Shown piece by piece: positions 27,472-35,895 of a stretch of DNA of 64,000 nt. The stretch is from Larkinella rosea (GTDB lineage Bacteria > Bacteroidota > Bacteroidia > Cytophagales > Spirosomataceae): assembly GCF_003858635.1 (NCBI RefSeq), contig NZ_RQJO01000011.1:372001-436000 (forward strand), in the 5' to 3' direction. A program made the position numbers and the translations under genes. The notes under the pieces were generated by a model. That model searched no databases and had not been told where the DNA came from. It saw only the letters and a program-made list of their open reading frames with translations. The first letter of the stretch is position 1; every line of letters begins with the position of its first letter.

Positions 27472-28290
27472 ATGAAAACCATCGTTTTAGCCACTGACTT
27501 TTCAAAAAGTGCCAAACCGGCCTCCGATTTTGCGCTTCAACTCGCGGAACAACTAAAAGCCCGGCTGGTGCTGTTACACGTGTATCATCACCCGCTGCGG
27601 CTCCCGCCTTTACAGGCGGTGTTTACCCCCCTGGAGGAGAAAAACAAAGTAAGCTCCCGGCGAAAGCTTTACCGGCTGCGCGACCAGCTGAAAAAACGAT
27701 GCGGGGATGTACCCATTTCCATCCTCAACCGGGAAGGGGCTACCCTGGACACCATCAAAGCGGTCGTTAAAGAGCAAAAGGCGGAGTTGCTGGTGATGGG
27801 AACGGCCGGGGCCAACTCGCCGGGAGCGTATTATTTCGGTAGTCAGGCCACGGAGATGATTCTACGCACGCCGGTACCCCTGCTGCTGGTGCCCCCAGCG
27901 GCTCATTTTGTGCCTTTTAAACACATAGTCGTGGCCATTGACCTTGAAAAACCGGTGAATGCGCTGGCGCTGGATGGCGTACTCCGGTTTTCCAACCGCT
28001 TCGATGCCTTTTTGAACGTTCTCTGTGTCAGTAATCATCCCGCCGATCCGGTTGTCCAACAGGCTTCCGAAGCCATCCGGGATTTGCTCGCTCATTGCCC
28101 GCACACGTTGTCCATCGTTAAAGGAGACGATTTGACCGAAACAATTTTGCAGTATGCCACTGAAAACCGGGCGGATCTGATTATGATGCTGCCCAACGCC
28201 CATAACCAATTCCTGTTTTCAGTGTTGGAGAGCAACACCCAGCAAATGGCACGGCAATCCGATGTCCCGGTACTGGCCATCGTTTCCTGA
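27472..28290 (+). CDS. Universal stress protein, tandem UspA domains
   Basis: 272 aa. The first UspA domain (about 1-142) starts MKTIVLATDFSKSA and has an ATP-loop-like segment GTAGANSPGAYYFGSQ ending in VPLLLVPP. The second (about 148-272) starts FKHIVVAIDLEKP and ends VPVLAIVS, but lacks a clear G-x2-G-x9-G[ST] loop, so it may not bind nucleotide. Usp proteins help cells survive starvation, hypoxia and oxidative stress. This gene and its neighbours at 27193, 28305 and 28694 are closely spaced on one strand and probably form an operon. Confidence 0.93.
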   Translation: MKTIVLATDFSKSAKPASDFALQLAEQLKARLVLLHVYHHPLRLPPLQAVFTPLEEKNKVSSRRKLYRLRDQLKKRCGDVPISILNREGATLDTIKAVVKEQKAELLVMGTAGANSPGAYYFGSQATEMILRTPVPLLLVPPAAHFVPFKHIVVAIDLEKPVNALALDGVLRFSNRFDAFLNVLCVSNHPADPVVQQASEAIRDLLAHCPHTLSIVKGDDLTETILQYATENRADLIMMLPNAHNQFLFSVLESNTQQMARQSDVPVLAIVS

Positions 28291-28304
28291 AATGTAACCC
28301 CGTC

Positions 28305-28673
28305 ATGAAACCGTTCGTTATCACCTCCCTGTTGAGCTGTCGACAGCTCAATCAGCATTGGCAGCGCCAGTTCCCTTTTTTAAAACTGCTGGTCTATTCG
28401 CTTTCGGATCGCCCGGTGGCCGGAAACGAAATCGAACGGCCACTGAACGAACTGAATTCGCACCTTGGTGCGCTACGCTGGTTGCGGGTGGATCCGGGCA
28501 TGTCCGTCAATGCGTTTGAAATTGCCTTTCACTATACGTTCGGTATGCGGGTCGAAGTGCTGCGCAAACTGGGGTACACCTGGGATGATACGGAATACAC
28601 CAAATCCTGGACATTGCAGGAGCAAAACCGAAAGGGAGCAGCGATTTCGACGAATTACGCCCTTCACATCTAA
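28305..28673 (+). CDS. Protein of unknown function between two Usp genes
   Basis: 122 aa, starting 14 bp after the upstream Usp stop and ending 20 bp before the next Usp start. No signal peptide or membrane helix is present. Visible features are a Cys at 11, a hydrophilic middle, and a Thr/Trp/Asp-rich segment LGYTWDDTEYTKSWTLQEQ. Competing overlapping frames on both strands lack a good context. I do not recognise the family. The operon position suggests a part in the same stress response. Confidence 0.7.
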   Translation: MKPFVITSLLSCRQLNQHWQRQFPFLKLLVYSLSDRPVAGNEIERPLNELNSHLGALRWLRVDPGMSVNAFEIAFHYTFGMRVEVLRKLGYTWDDTEYTKSWTLQEQNRKGAAISTNYALHI

Positions 28674-28693
28674 TACCCTGAATCCGATTGTCC

Positions 28694-29566
28694 ATGAAAA
28701 ATATTCTGTTGCTGACCGACTTTTCGGAGGCTTCCCAAAAAGCGATCCGGTTCGCTCAAACGCTGTTTGAAGAAATTCCGGCAGCGTTCGACCTGTTGCA
28801 CGTCTATGCCGTTGATCCGGGAGTCATGTACGGTTTGCAAATGGAAGAGGCCGAACAGAATGTCACCCGAAGGCTGCACCAATTTTTGGCGGAACTACCG
28901 ATCCAGCCCGTACCGGAGTATCAATCCTACCAGTGTTTGACAGCTGCCGGTAATCCGATTCGCGCGGTGGAGGCTGCTCTGGAGCAGAAACCGTACGCGT
29001 ATGTGGTGGTCGGGGCCAGTGGTGCCGGATTGATGCCGGTGTTGGGAAGTGTGGCAACCGGACTGATCCGGCAGGTTAAAACGAATGTGCTGGTGGTGCC
29101 CCAACATACGATTATCCGGCCCATTCGGGAAGTCGTTCTGGCAACGGATTACCGTTCGCTGAAACAGATGAGTTGTCTGCAACCGCTTGAAGAACTAGGT
29201 CAGTTAAAACCGATTCGACTGACCGGGCTATCGATTGTGGATAACCAGACACCCCTGTTGATTGGTGAAGACTTTGAGCAGTACCGGCAGCAAATGGCTC
29301 ACCGGTTTGATTCGGTCGAAACCGGTGCGTATCAGGTATTAGACGAAGAAGTAGAACACGGAATCAATGCGTATTTAACCACTCATTCCGTGGATTTACT
29401 CGTAACGGTCCCGCACCGAAAAACCTTGCTGGATACGGTCTACAACCGAAGCCTGACGCGTCGACTGGCCTATAAACCGCGTGTTCCATTGCTGGCCCTG
29501 TATGACCCTGAACCGGTCGGACAATCGCCGGAAAATAAAGAATACAGGTGGGATTTTCCGTACTAA
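28694..29566 (+). CDS. Universal stress protein, tandem UspA domains
   Basis: 290 aa from the ATG at 28694 (MKNILLLTDFSEAS); a TTG two codons earlier is less likely. The first domain (about 1-140) has a nucleotide-loop-like segment GASGAGLMPVLGSVATGL before TNVLVVPQ. The second domain (about 145-275) is more divergent and lacks the Gly loop. The C-terminal 20 residues are polar. It is the last gene of the small-protein/Usp/unknown/Usp run. Confidence 0.92.
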   Translation: MKNILLLTDFSEASQKAIRFAQTLFEEIPAAFDLLHVYAVDPGVMYGLQMEEAEQNVTRRLHQFLAELPIQPVPEYQSYQCLTAAGNPIRAVEAALEQKPYAYVVVGASGAGLMPVLGSVATGLIRQVKTNVLVVPQHTIIRPIREVVLATDYRSLKQMSCLQPLEELGQLKPIRLTGLSIVDNQTPLLIGEDFEQYRQQMAHRFDSVETGAYQVLDEEVEHGINAYLTTHSVDLLVTVPHRKTLLDTVYNRSLTRRLAYKPRVPLLALYDPEPVGQSPENKEYRWDFPY

Positions 29567-29656
29567 ATCGGCAAAGCAACGGGTTTTCTGAATTGGTATC
29601 CCTTGGTAAGTACAAGCAATTCTACACTTTATATAAACCTAAACTTGTCATTCGTC

Positions 29657-30097
29657 ATGCAATGGAAGCACTTTCATCGTTCGGTGGCGGGCCTTTCAGG
29701 ATTATTGCTGGTAAGCTTACCGTGGGCGTGCCTGGACGACCATCGGCCACCAACGGCCAACGAACTACTCCTTATCAATTGCCGGTCGGGCTGGATGCCG
29801 GTGGGTGTATATTCCCAGGGAGACCGGGTGGGAGATGCCGCACCAGCTTGTTACCGGATGATTTTTCAAAGCAATGGCCAACTGATCTTTAACCGGCAGC
29901 AATGTAGCAGTCCGGACACGGCAACCGTTGTGGCCGAATGGTCATTAACATCGAATAGCCTTTCACTGCCCTACCGGCCGGGTAATATTTACGGGCCACC
30001 CACCGGAGGTCTGGTTGAAGAATTGACCAGCTCTTCCCTGAAATTCAGCTACCGGGGTGGTCCTGATAAAATCACTGAAGTCTGGGCCTGCCCTTAA
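29657..30097 (+). CDS. Small exported protein, possibly a lipoprotein
   Basis: 146 aa from the ATG at 29657, which places a hydrophobic segment (GLSGLLLVSLPWAC) directly after a basic start. The Cys ending LPWAC could be lipidated, but the -3 position is Pro, so the lipobox is not canonical. Four further Cys residues are present (INCRSGW, ACYRM, QQCSS, WACP). I do not recognise the family; small lipocalin-like domains in Bacteroidota have a similar look. Its stop overlaps the stop of the convergent gene at 30094 by 4 bp. Confidence 0.65.
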   Translation: MQWKHFHRSVAGLSGLLLVSLPWACLDDHRPPTANELLLINCRSGWMPVGVYSQGDRVGDAAPACYRMIFQSNGQLIFNRQQCSSPDTATVVAEWSLTSNSLSLPYRPGNIYGPPTGGLVEELTSSSLKFSYRGGPDKITEVWACP

Positions 30098-30342
30098 TTG
30101 CAGGAAAAGTCAACAATCGCTCCTCGAAAGGAAATATCGCCACATTTGCAGGTGTACTTCCCCCCCGGGCAATCCATGGATCGGGTGTCATAAAATCCGG
30201 TCGGCCCCGAATTGTCGAAGAGTTGACAGGAGCAGGTTACCAGTTGGGTCGGCTGGTGGTCTTGGATCGTACACGACCAGGGCAAACCGGAGATGAACAG
30301 TACCAATGCAACAGAAAGGGCTTTTCGGACTCGGGTTTTCAT
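30094..30342 (-). CDS. Small Cys-rich exported protein
   Basis: 82 aa. A signal-like start (MKTRVRKALSVALVLFISGLPWSC) is followed by about 58 residues with six Cys in the order CxC...C...CxC...C. That suggests a small disulfide-stabilised domain outside the cytoplasm. The leader end LPWSC closely resembles LPWAC of the convergent gene at 29657, so the two may share an export route or ancestry. No family is recognised. Confidence 0.6.
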   Translation of the reverse strand: MKTRVRKALSVALVLFISGLPWSCTIQDHQPTQLVTCSCQLFDNSGPTGFYDTRSMDCPGGKYTCKCGDISFRGAIVDFSCN

Positions 30343-30389
30343 CGGAATAAAAGGGGGTTATTTACTGCAAAAAAGATTGATTTTAGTAG

Positions 30390-30431
30390 CAGAATCTCCG
30401 GCCAGGCGCTTGGCCGGGGATTCTGTTTTTT
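30390..30431 (+). terminator. Strong Rho-independent terminator
   Basis: A 15-bp stem with one G-T wobble (CAGAATCTCCGGCCA / TGGCCGGGGATTCTG), a 6-nt loop and a T6 run on the plus strand. It lies 10 bp beyond the ppsA stop on the minus strand, where a weaker T run also follows, so it may act both ways. Confidence 0.82.
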
Positions 30432-30440
30432 CCGGTCTGT

Positions 30441-32837
30441 TTAGAGCGTGTCGAGGAGCAATGCAGTTTCGGCTTCGTCGATGGTTTTTAGTCCGCGCAG
30501 AAATGCATCCGGCGTCAGCGAAATGCTGCTGATGCCTTCTTCCGTCAGGAACCGGGCAAAAGCCGGATTATCGCTGGGACCTTGCCCACAGATACCTACC
30601 GGTCGGCCAGTGCGATGGGCTTGCCGGATCAACAGTTGAATCAATTCCCGGACCGTTGGGTTGTTTTCGTCAAAAAGCCCCTGCACCGTCGACGAATCCC
30701 GATCTACGCCCAACGCCAGCTGGGTCAGATCGTTGGAGCCGATGGAAAAACCGTCGAAGAGTTCGGCAAAGGCTTCGGCCTGGATAATGTTACTGGGTAT
30801 TTCGGCCATGACATATACTTCCAGCTCGTTCTCGTGCCGGGTCAGACCAAAGTTTTCCATAACCGCCAGCACCCGCTTTCCTTCTTCGATTGTCCGGCAA
30901 AACGGGATCATCAGTTTGACGTTCGTAAAACCCATCTGATTGCGTACCCGGCGCATCGCATCGCATTCCAGCCGAAAACCATCCATATACCGAAGGTCGT
31001 AGTAGCGACTGGCTCCGCGCCAGCCCAGCATCGGATTTTCTTCCACCGGCTCAAAATCACGACCGCCCAGCAGGTTGGCATATTCGTTGGTTTTGAAATC
31101 ACTCATCCGAACGATGACCGGGCGCGGGTAGAAACTGGCCGCTACCATCGCCACCGATTGGGCCAATTTGTCAACAAAAAATTCCTGCTTGGTCGCGTAG
31201 AGGTGCGTGAGCCGCGTTATTTCTTCCCGAACCGTTGCGTCTTTTACCGCTTCGAACTTCGCCAGTGCCATCGGGTGTATGCCAATGGCATTGGCGATAA
31301 TAAACTCCAGCCGCATCAGGCCTACCCCGTCGCTGGGCAATTGAGACAACCGCAAGGCCTGAGAAGGATCACCCAGAATGAGCTGGCATTTGGTCCGGGG
31401 TTTGGGCAAATCCGTCAGGTTGATCTCTTCTTTGGTAAACGGAACGGCCCCGTCGTAAATGAATCCTTCCTGCGCATCCAGGCAGGAAACCGTAATGGTG
31501 GTGCCATCTTTAATGACTTTTGTACCGTTATTGGTGCCAACCACGGCCAAAGCCCCCACCTCCCGGGCGACAATGGCCGCGTGGCTGGTCCGCCCCCCCC
31601 GGTTGGTGACAATGGCGGAAACTTTCTTGAGAATCGGGTCCCAGTCGGGCGTGGTGATGTCGGTGACCAGGATATCCGATGCGCCGATGGATGCGGGAAC
31701 GTCTTTGGGCGAAGCCACCACCCGTGCCGTTCCCGTGACAATTCGTTGGCCGATGCCCTGGCCCCGCGTCAGAATTTTCCCGGATACGGGTAGTTGGTAT
31801 TCCGTCAATTGCAACTTCGACGCGCCCAGATTCGTCATGGGCCGGGCCTGAACGATGTAGAGATGTTGATCGATGCTGTCCTTGGCCCATTCGATGTCCA
31901 TCGGTTTTTGGTAATGTTCTTCGATCAATAAAGCCCAGCTGGCCAACTGGTTCACTTCCGTATCGGTCAGGACCAGCCGTTGCTGCCGTTCCGCAGACGT
32001 AACCGTATTTCGGGTTAGTTTCCCTTCTTCCAACGAATCTCCGTAGATCATCGTAACGGATTTATCGCCCACTTTTCGGCTGACAACGGCGTTGGGCCGT
32101 TTGCTTATGGATGGTTTAAAAACGTAAAATTCATCGGGATTAACAGAGCCCAGAACGACGTTTTCCCCCAGTCCCCAGCTCCCGGTGATCAGCATCAACT
32201 TTTCGTGGCCGGTATCGGGGTCCACGGTAAAACAAACGCCCGAAGAAGCCTGATCGGAGCGAACCATTTTCTGAACCCCCACCGAAAGGGCGACTTTCAA
32301 ATGATCGAATCCATTATCGTGGCGGTATTTGATCGCCCGGTCCGTGAATAATGAAGCATAACAGGCCCGGCAAGCCTGTACCAGCTGATCGTCCGTTTGA
32401 ATATTGAGAAACGATTCGTGCTGACCGGCAAAACTGGCACTGGCCAGATCTTCGGCGGTGGCGCTGCTGCGTACCGCCACCTGAATCGGATCCGGATAAT
32501 GATGCTTTAAATCGGTGAATGACTTCTTGAGCGCTTCCGTAATTTCCGGTGGAAAGCCTGCCTGTTGGATGAGGGCCCGAATCTGATTTCCGATGGAAGC
32601 CAGGTTGGAAAAGGTTCGTGTATCTAATTCATCAATCAATTTCTGAATAGGCGCGCGAAGTTGATTGTACTGAAGGAATTCACCATACGCATCGGTGGTT
32701 AGGGCAAAACCGTCCGGAATGCGAACGCCGTAAAACCGCAAGCCGTTGAACATTTCACCCAGCGAAGCATTTTTGCCTCCAACCCGGGCAATCATTCCAT
32801 TGTTAATCTGGCTGAACGGAAGTATCCACGTTTTCAT
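30441..32837 (-). CDS. ppsA: Phosphoenolpyruvate synthase
   Basis: 798 aa from the ATG at 32837 (MKTWILPFSQIN); a start 66 nt upstream would add a non-homologous leader. Order of domains: N-terminal PPDK/PEP-synthase ATP-grasp domain (about 1-350, VGGKNASLGEMF, RSSATAEDLASASFAGQHESFL), swivelling phosphohistidine domain with catalytic His at about 419 (GGRTSHAAIVAREVG), and C-terminal TIM barrel (EIPSNI, IGSNDLTQLALGVDRD, GICGQGPSDN with the catalytic Cys). It converts pyruvate, ATP and water to PEP, AMP and phosphate for gluconeogenesis. It is divergent from a Usp gene, and the shared region has two exact FNR-like palindromes on its side. Pairing with PfkB in the same island suggests control of the PEP-pyruvate node under stress. 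Confidence 0.95.
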   Translation of the reverse strand: MKTWILPFSQINNGMIARVGGKNASLGEMFNGLRFYGVRIPDGFALTTDAYGEFLQYNQLRAPIQKLIDELDTRTFSNLASIGNQIRALIQQAGFPPEITEALKKSFTDLKHHYPDPIQVAVRSSATAEDLASASFAGQHESFLNIQTDDQLVQACRACYASLFTDRAIKYRHDNGFDHLKVALSVGVQKMVRSDQASSGVCFTVDPDTGHEKLMLITGSWGLGENVVLGSVNPDEFYVFKPSISKRPNAVVSRKVGDKSVTMIYGDSLEEGKLTRNTVTSAERQQRLVLTDTEVNQLASWALLIEEHYQKPMDIEWAKDSIDQHLYIVQARPMTNLGASKLQLTEYQLPVSGKILTRGQGIGQRIVTGTARVVASPKDVPASIGASDILVTDITTPDWDPILKKVSAIVTNRGGRTSHAAIVAREVGALAVVGTNNGTKVIKDGTTITVSCLDAQEGFIYDGAVPFTKEEINLTDLPKPRTKCQLILGDPSQALRLSQLPSDGVGLMRLEFIIANAIGIHPMALAKFEAVKDATVREEITRLTHLYATKQEFFVDKLAQSVAMVAASFYPRPVIVRMSDFKTNEYANLLGGRDFEPVEENPMLGWRGASRYYDLRYMDGFRLECDAMRRVRNQMGFTNVKLMIPFCRTIEEGKRVLAVMENFGLTRHENELEVYVMAEIPSNIIQAEAFAELFDGFSIGSNDLTQLALGVDRDSSTVQGLFDENNPTVRELIQLLIRQAHRTGRPVGICGQGPSDNPAFARFLTEEGISSISLTPDAFLRGLKTIDEAETALLLDTL

Positions 32838-32894
32838 GTCTGTTTCTGGTTTAAGATCAGACGGCAAGCTAGCGGCTGGCGGTTCGTTTATACA

Positions 32895-32906
32895 TGATGG
32901 CAATCA
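32895..32906. promoter_or_regulatory. FNR/CRP-like palindrome TGATGGCAATCA, upstream of ppsA
   Basis: Exact TGAT-N4-ATCA, centred 63 bp upstream of the ppsA start codon. A second exact copy is centred 22 bp away, two helical turns, on the same DNA face. Confidence 0.55.
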
Positions 32907-32916
32907 TTTAAAGTAC

Positions 32917-32928
32917 TGATAGTCATCA
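32917..32928. promoter_or_regulatory. FNR/CRP-like palindrome TGATAGTCATCA, upstream of ppsA
   Basis: Second exact TGAT-N4-ATCA in the ppsA/Usp divergent region, 22 bp centre to centre from the first. A third, one-mismatch site (TGACAATAATCA) lies at 33006-33017, nearer the Usp gene. Confidence 0.55.
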
Positions 32929-33005
32929 AGTAAGGATATAGTTGTCATCCAGAACCCGGTGCCGGTTTCCCACTGGCGGTTTTTGCCGATTCGAAGCTGG
33001 CAGAC

Positions 33006-33017
33006 TGACAATAATCA
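33006..33017. promoter_or_regulatory. FNR/CRP-like site TGACAATAATCA, one mismatch, upstream of Usp
   Basis: One base from TGAT-N4-ATCA, 79 bp before the Usp start at 33097. It is listed because of the two exact copies in the same divergent region. Confidence 0.38.
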
Positions 33018-33096
33018 CCCGGTTTCATGGGATCAGTCATTTAGAAAGGCATGGTTTCCAGCTTGTTTTGAGACATCAAGCAAAAACCAGTTCACC

Positions 33097-33924
33097 ATGA
33101 AAACGATTGTGGTTCCCACGGATCTAAGCTCCATAACGACGTATGCCCTTGATGTAGCCGTCGGTCTGGCACGCACGCACCAGGCTGAAGTGATTCTTTT
33201 ACATACCGTGCTCTATCAACTGATGCCTCAACCAGCCGTTGATTACACGCCGGAAGTGTCGGCGCTATCGGCGGAATTTTATGAGGAAACCGTAAAAGAG
33301 GCTGAAGAAAGTCTCCGGAAACTGGCGGCTAATCCGAACTACGCGGGCGTAAGCATTAAAACAAAATTGGGCAGCAGCTTCGACGGTTTGGTTCGAACCA
33401 TCAACGAACTGCCCGCCGATCTGATCGTACTGGCTTCCAAAGGGGCGTCCGGTTTGATGGAATGGCTGGAAGGTTCTACCGCCGAATTAATCGTACGGCA
33501 CGCCCACTGTCCCGTGCTGGTGGTAAAAAAACCGATTGAACACTTTCAACCCCAGTCCATTATTTGCGGGATCGACGTAGACGACAAGCTAAAGGAACGT
33601 CATCCGTACCCGTTCCAGTTGACGGATCAGGGTTTGCAGCAGTTTGTTTATGTGCTGACTCCCACCGATCCTCGTCAGCCCGACGGCATCCGTGAATGGA
33701 TGGATGAGTTTGCGTTGATAAAAGGGATTGCTCATTACAAGTTTACGATCTGGCGCGACCAAACCGTCCCGAAAGGACTTTTGAACTATGCGGATGAGGT
33801 AAAGGCCGACCTGATCGTTCTCTACACCCATGGCCATAAAGGGCTGCGGCATCTCCTTCAGGGAAGTGTAGCCGAAGATGTCCTGAACCATGCCGAAGTA
33901 CCCGTTTTAATTATGCGGGCTTAA
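33097..33924 (+). CDS. Universal stress protein, tandem UspA domains with intact nucleotide loops
   Basis: 275 aa from the ATG at 33097 (MKTIVVPTDLSS); the open frame extends upstream to 32959 but that part crosses the promoter region. Both UspA domains have a recognisable ATP-binding loop: SKGASGLMEWLEGSTAE in the first and THGHKGLRHLLQGSVAE in the second. That is unlike the two Usp proteins upstream, where the second loop is lost. It is divergent from ppsA and 29 bp upstream of an SDR gene, probably in one transcript. Confidence 0.94.
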   Translation: MKTIVVPTDLSSITTYALDVAVGLARTHQAEVILLHTVLYQLMPQPAVDYTPEVSALSAEFYEETVKEAEESLRKLAANPNYAGVSIKTKLGSSFDGLVRTINELPADLIVLASKGASGLMEWLEGSTAELIVRHAHCPVLVVKKPIEHFQPQSIICGIDVDDKLKERHPYPFQLTDQGLQQFVYVLTPTDPRQPDGIREWMDEFALIKGIAHYKFTIWRDQTVPKGLLNYADEVKADLIVLYTHGHKGLRHLLQGSVAEDVLNHAEVPVLIMRA

Positions 33925-33953
33925 CCGTATTGAAAGCCAAGATTAACATTCGT

Positions 33954-34706
33954 ATGAAGGACTTACAAGGAAAAGTGGCACTGGTGACCGGAGCCGCTTC
34001 GGGGATTGGAGAAGCCATCGCGTTGCTGTATGGTCAACACGGAGCCCGTGTCATGCTCTCCGATGTCAATGAAGCAAGGGGCCAACAGGTTGCCGATCAG
34101 GTCGTGGCCGAAGGCGGTATCGCCCGGTTTTTCAAAGCCGATGTCGGCGATCCAACGCAGTGTCAGCAACTCATTGAGGAAACCGTTTCCGCATTTGGTG
34201 GCCTCGATATGGCCTGCAACAATGCCGGTATCGGTGGCGAATTGAACCAGACCGGGGATTATTCGCTGGAAGGCTGGCAGAAGATCATTAATATCAATCT
34301 CAATAGCGTATTCTACTGCCTGAAGTACGAACTGGAAGCCATGCTGGCCCAAAATCGTACCGGGTCGATCATTAATATGGCTTCCATTCTGGGTCAGGTC
34401 GGTACGGCGATGTCGCCGGGGTACGTGGCCGCCAAACATGGCGTGGTGGGTTTGACCCAAACCTCAGCCATTGAATACGCGCCGAAAGGAATCCGCATCA
34501 ATGCCGTCGGACCGGCCTATATCGACACGCCCCTGTTAGGCGTATTACCGGCCGACGTAAAGGCATCGCTGATTGGACTTCATCCCATTGGGCGGCTGGG
34601 CCGGGCCGAAGAAGTGGCCGAACTGGTCATCTGGCTCTCGTCGGAAAAAGCTTCGTTTGTGACAGGTTCGTATTATCCCATCGACGGGGGGTACCTGGCC
34701 CGGTAA
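33954..34706 (+). CDS. Short-chain dehydrogenase/reductase
   Basis: 250 aa from the ATG at 33954. A TTG 24 nt upstream is less likely. Classical SDR motifs: TGAASGIGEA for NAD(P) binding, NNAG after beta-4, Ser in INMASILG, and the catalytic YVAAK, with a C-terminal GSYYPIDGGYLAR. Asp in LSDVN after beta-2 favours NAD(H) over NADP(H). The substrate cannot be told from sequence; close relatives are annotated as 3-oxoacyl-ACP reductase or glucose dehydrogenase without proof. It follows a Usp gene by 29 bp. Confidence 0.92.
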   Translation: MKDLQGKVALVTGAASGIGEAIALLYGQHGARVMLSDVNEARGQQVADQVVAEGGIARFFKADVGDPTQCQQLIEETVSAFGGLDMACNNAGIGGELNQTGDYSLEGWQKIININLNSVFYCLKYELEAMLAQNRTGSIINMASILGQVGTAMSPGYVAAKHGVVGLTQTSAIEYAPKGIRINAVGPAYIDTPLLGVLPADVKASLIGLHPIGRLGRAEEVAELVIWLSSEKASFVTGSYYPIDGGYLAR

Positions 34707-34786
34707 TCGGGCAGCGTACGCCAAAAGCTTGATAAAGCGACTGAACAAGGTATTTTAGCGTTGACTACCGTAACTGAATGGGCAAT

Positions 34787-34798
34787 TGATCGGGATAA
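34787..34798. promoter_or_regulatory. FNR/CRP-like site TGATCGGGATAA, one mismatch, upstream of pfkB
   Basis: One base from TGAT-N4-ATCA, 59 bp before the pfkB start. A -7-like box TACGTTTT (34827-34834, 7 of 8 to TAnnTTTG) follows at a spacing similar to that seen before the ATPase at 39939. Confidence 0.35.
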
Positions 34799-34857
34799 AA
34801 CTCCAGACAGTTGCCCACTTTTTTAGTACGTTTTACCACCCGGAAATCAAAATTGCC

Positions 34858-35844
34858 ATGATCATTACCCTGACCCTGAATCCCTCGGTTGACATCAGTA
34901 CAACGATTGACCATCTGGTGCCGGAACAGAAACTGCGGTGCGCAGCAGCCCGCTATGATCCGGGCGGAGGGGGCATTAATGTTTCCCGGGCCATTCACCG
35001 CCTGGGTGGAAAATCACGGGCGGTCTTTCCGGTTGGCGGAGCAACCGGTTCACTACTGGAACAACTGGTAGCCGAGCAGCAAATTGATTTCCAAACCGTC
35101 CCGATGGCGGGCTGGACCCGGCAGAGTTTTGTGGTGACGGAAACCTCGACCCGGCAACAATTCCGGTTTGGATTGCCCGGGCCAGCCTGGTCTATGGACG
35201 AACGTGAGCTTTTTCTAAACACGGTATTGACCTTTCCCAAGCCCATTGACTATGTCGTCATCAGTGGTAGTTTTCCGCCCGGCCTTCCGGCGGATTATTG
35301 CGCAGTCATCGCCCGAATAGTCAGGCAACGGGGTGCCCGGTTGATTCTCGACACCTCCGGTGAACCTTTGCGGATGGCCGTTCAGGAAGGCGCATTTTTG
35401 CTCAAACCTAATTTGGGGGAACTAGCTTCGCTGGTTGGGGTGGATAAACTGGAGCTGGACGAAGTGGAGGAAGCCGCCCGCTCGGTCATCCAGCGGGGCT
35501 GGTGTGAAGTGGTGGTCCTCTCACTGGGGCCGGCGGGCGCTTTGCTGGTAGCCAAAACCGGCCATGCCGATCAGCGCATTGAACGTTTCCGGGTTCCGGC
35601 CCCGACGGTTAAAAAGCAGAGTACGGTGGGCGCCGGTGACAGCATGGTCGGCGGAATGATTTACGCATTGTCGCAGGGCAAATCCTACGAAGAGATGCTG
35701 CGGTTCGGTGTAGCCTGTGGCACGGCCGCCACCATGAATCCCGGCACCGAACTATTTCATAAAGACGATGTGGAACGACTGCTGAACTGGATCAATCAAT
35801 CCGGAAAGAAGGTTTTTTTACCCGTTGCCGACGGGATCAATTAG
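34858..35844 (+). CDS. pfkB: PfkB-type 6-phosphofructokinase (Pfk-2 like)
   Basis: 328 aa from the ATG at 34858; the open frame upstream to 34786 covers the promoter. Ribokinase-fold family: the substrate motif PGGGGINVSRAI, then WTRQSFVV, GSFPPGLP, KPNLGEL, and the anion-hole motif STVGAGDSMVGGM with the catalytic Asp. These segments match E. coli Pfk-2 well, better than 1-phosphofructokinase (FruK), so fructose-6-phosphate is the likely substrate. In mycobacteria a pfkB gene belongs to the DosR dormancy regulon. Here it sits between an SDR gene and a Mg-type P-ATPase, with its own candidate promoter. Confidence 0.9.
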   Translation: MIITLTLNPSVDISTTIDHLVPEQKLRCAAARYDPGGGGINVSRAIHRLGGKSRAVFPVGGATGSLLEQLVAEQQIDFQTVPMAGWTRQSFVVTETSTRQQFRFGLPGPAWSMDERELFLNTVLTFPKPIDYVVISGSFPPGLPADYCAVIARIVRQRGARLILDTSGEPLRMAVQEGAFLLKPNLGELASLVGVDKLELDEVEEAARSVIQRGWCEVVVLSLGPAGALLVAKTGHADQRIERFRVPAPTVKKQSTVGAGDSMVGGMIYALSQGKSYEEMLRFGVACGTAATMNPGTELFHKDDVERLLNWINQSGKKVFLPVADGIN

Positions 35845-35895
35845 CCGGTTTCAAAATCACCAGGATGCTGATTTTCCACAAATTAAGAGCCTTCT

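Noticed and set aside
30582-31793. 403-codon frame on the plus strand
   Set aside because: It is antisense to the well-supported PEP synthase gene, with a composition typical of a shadow frame.
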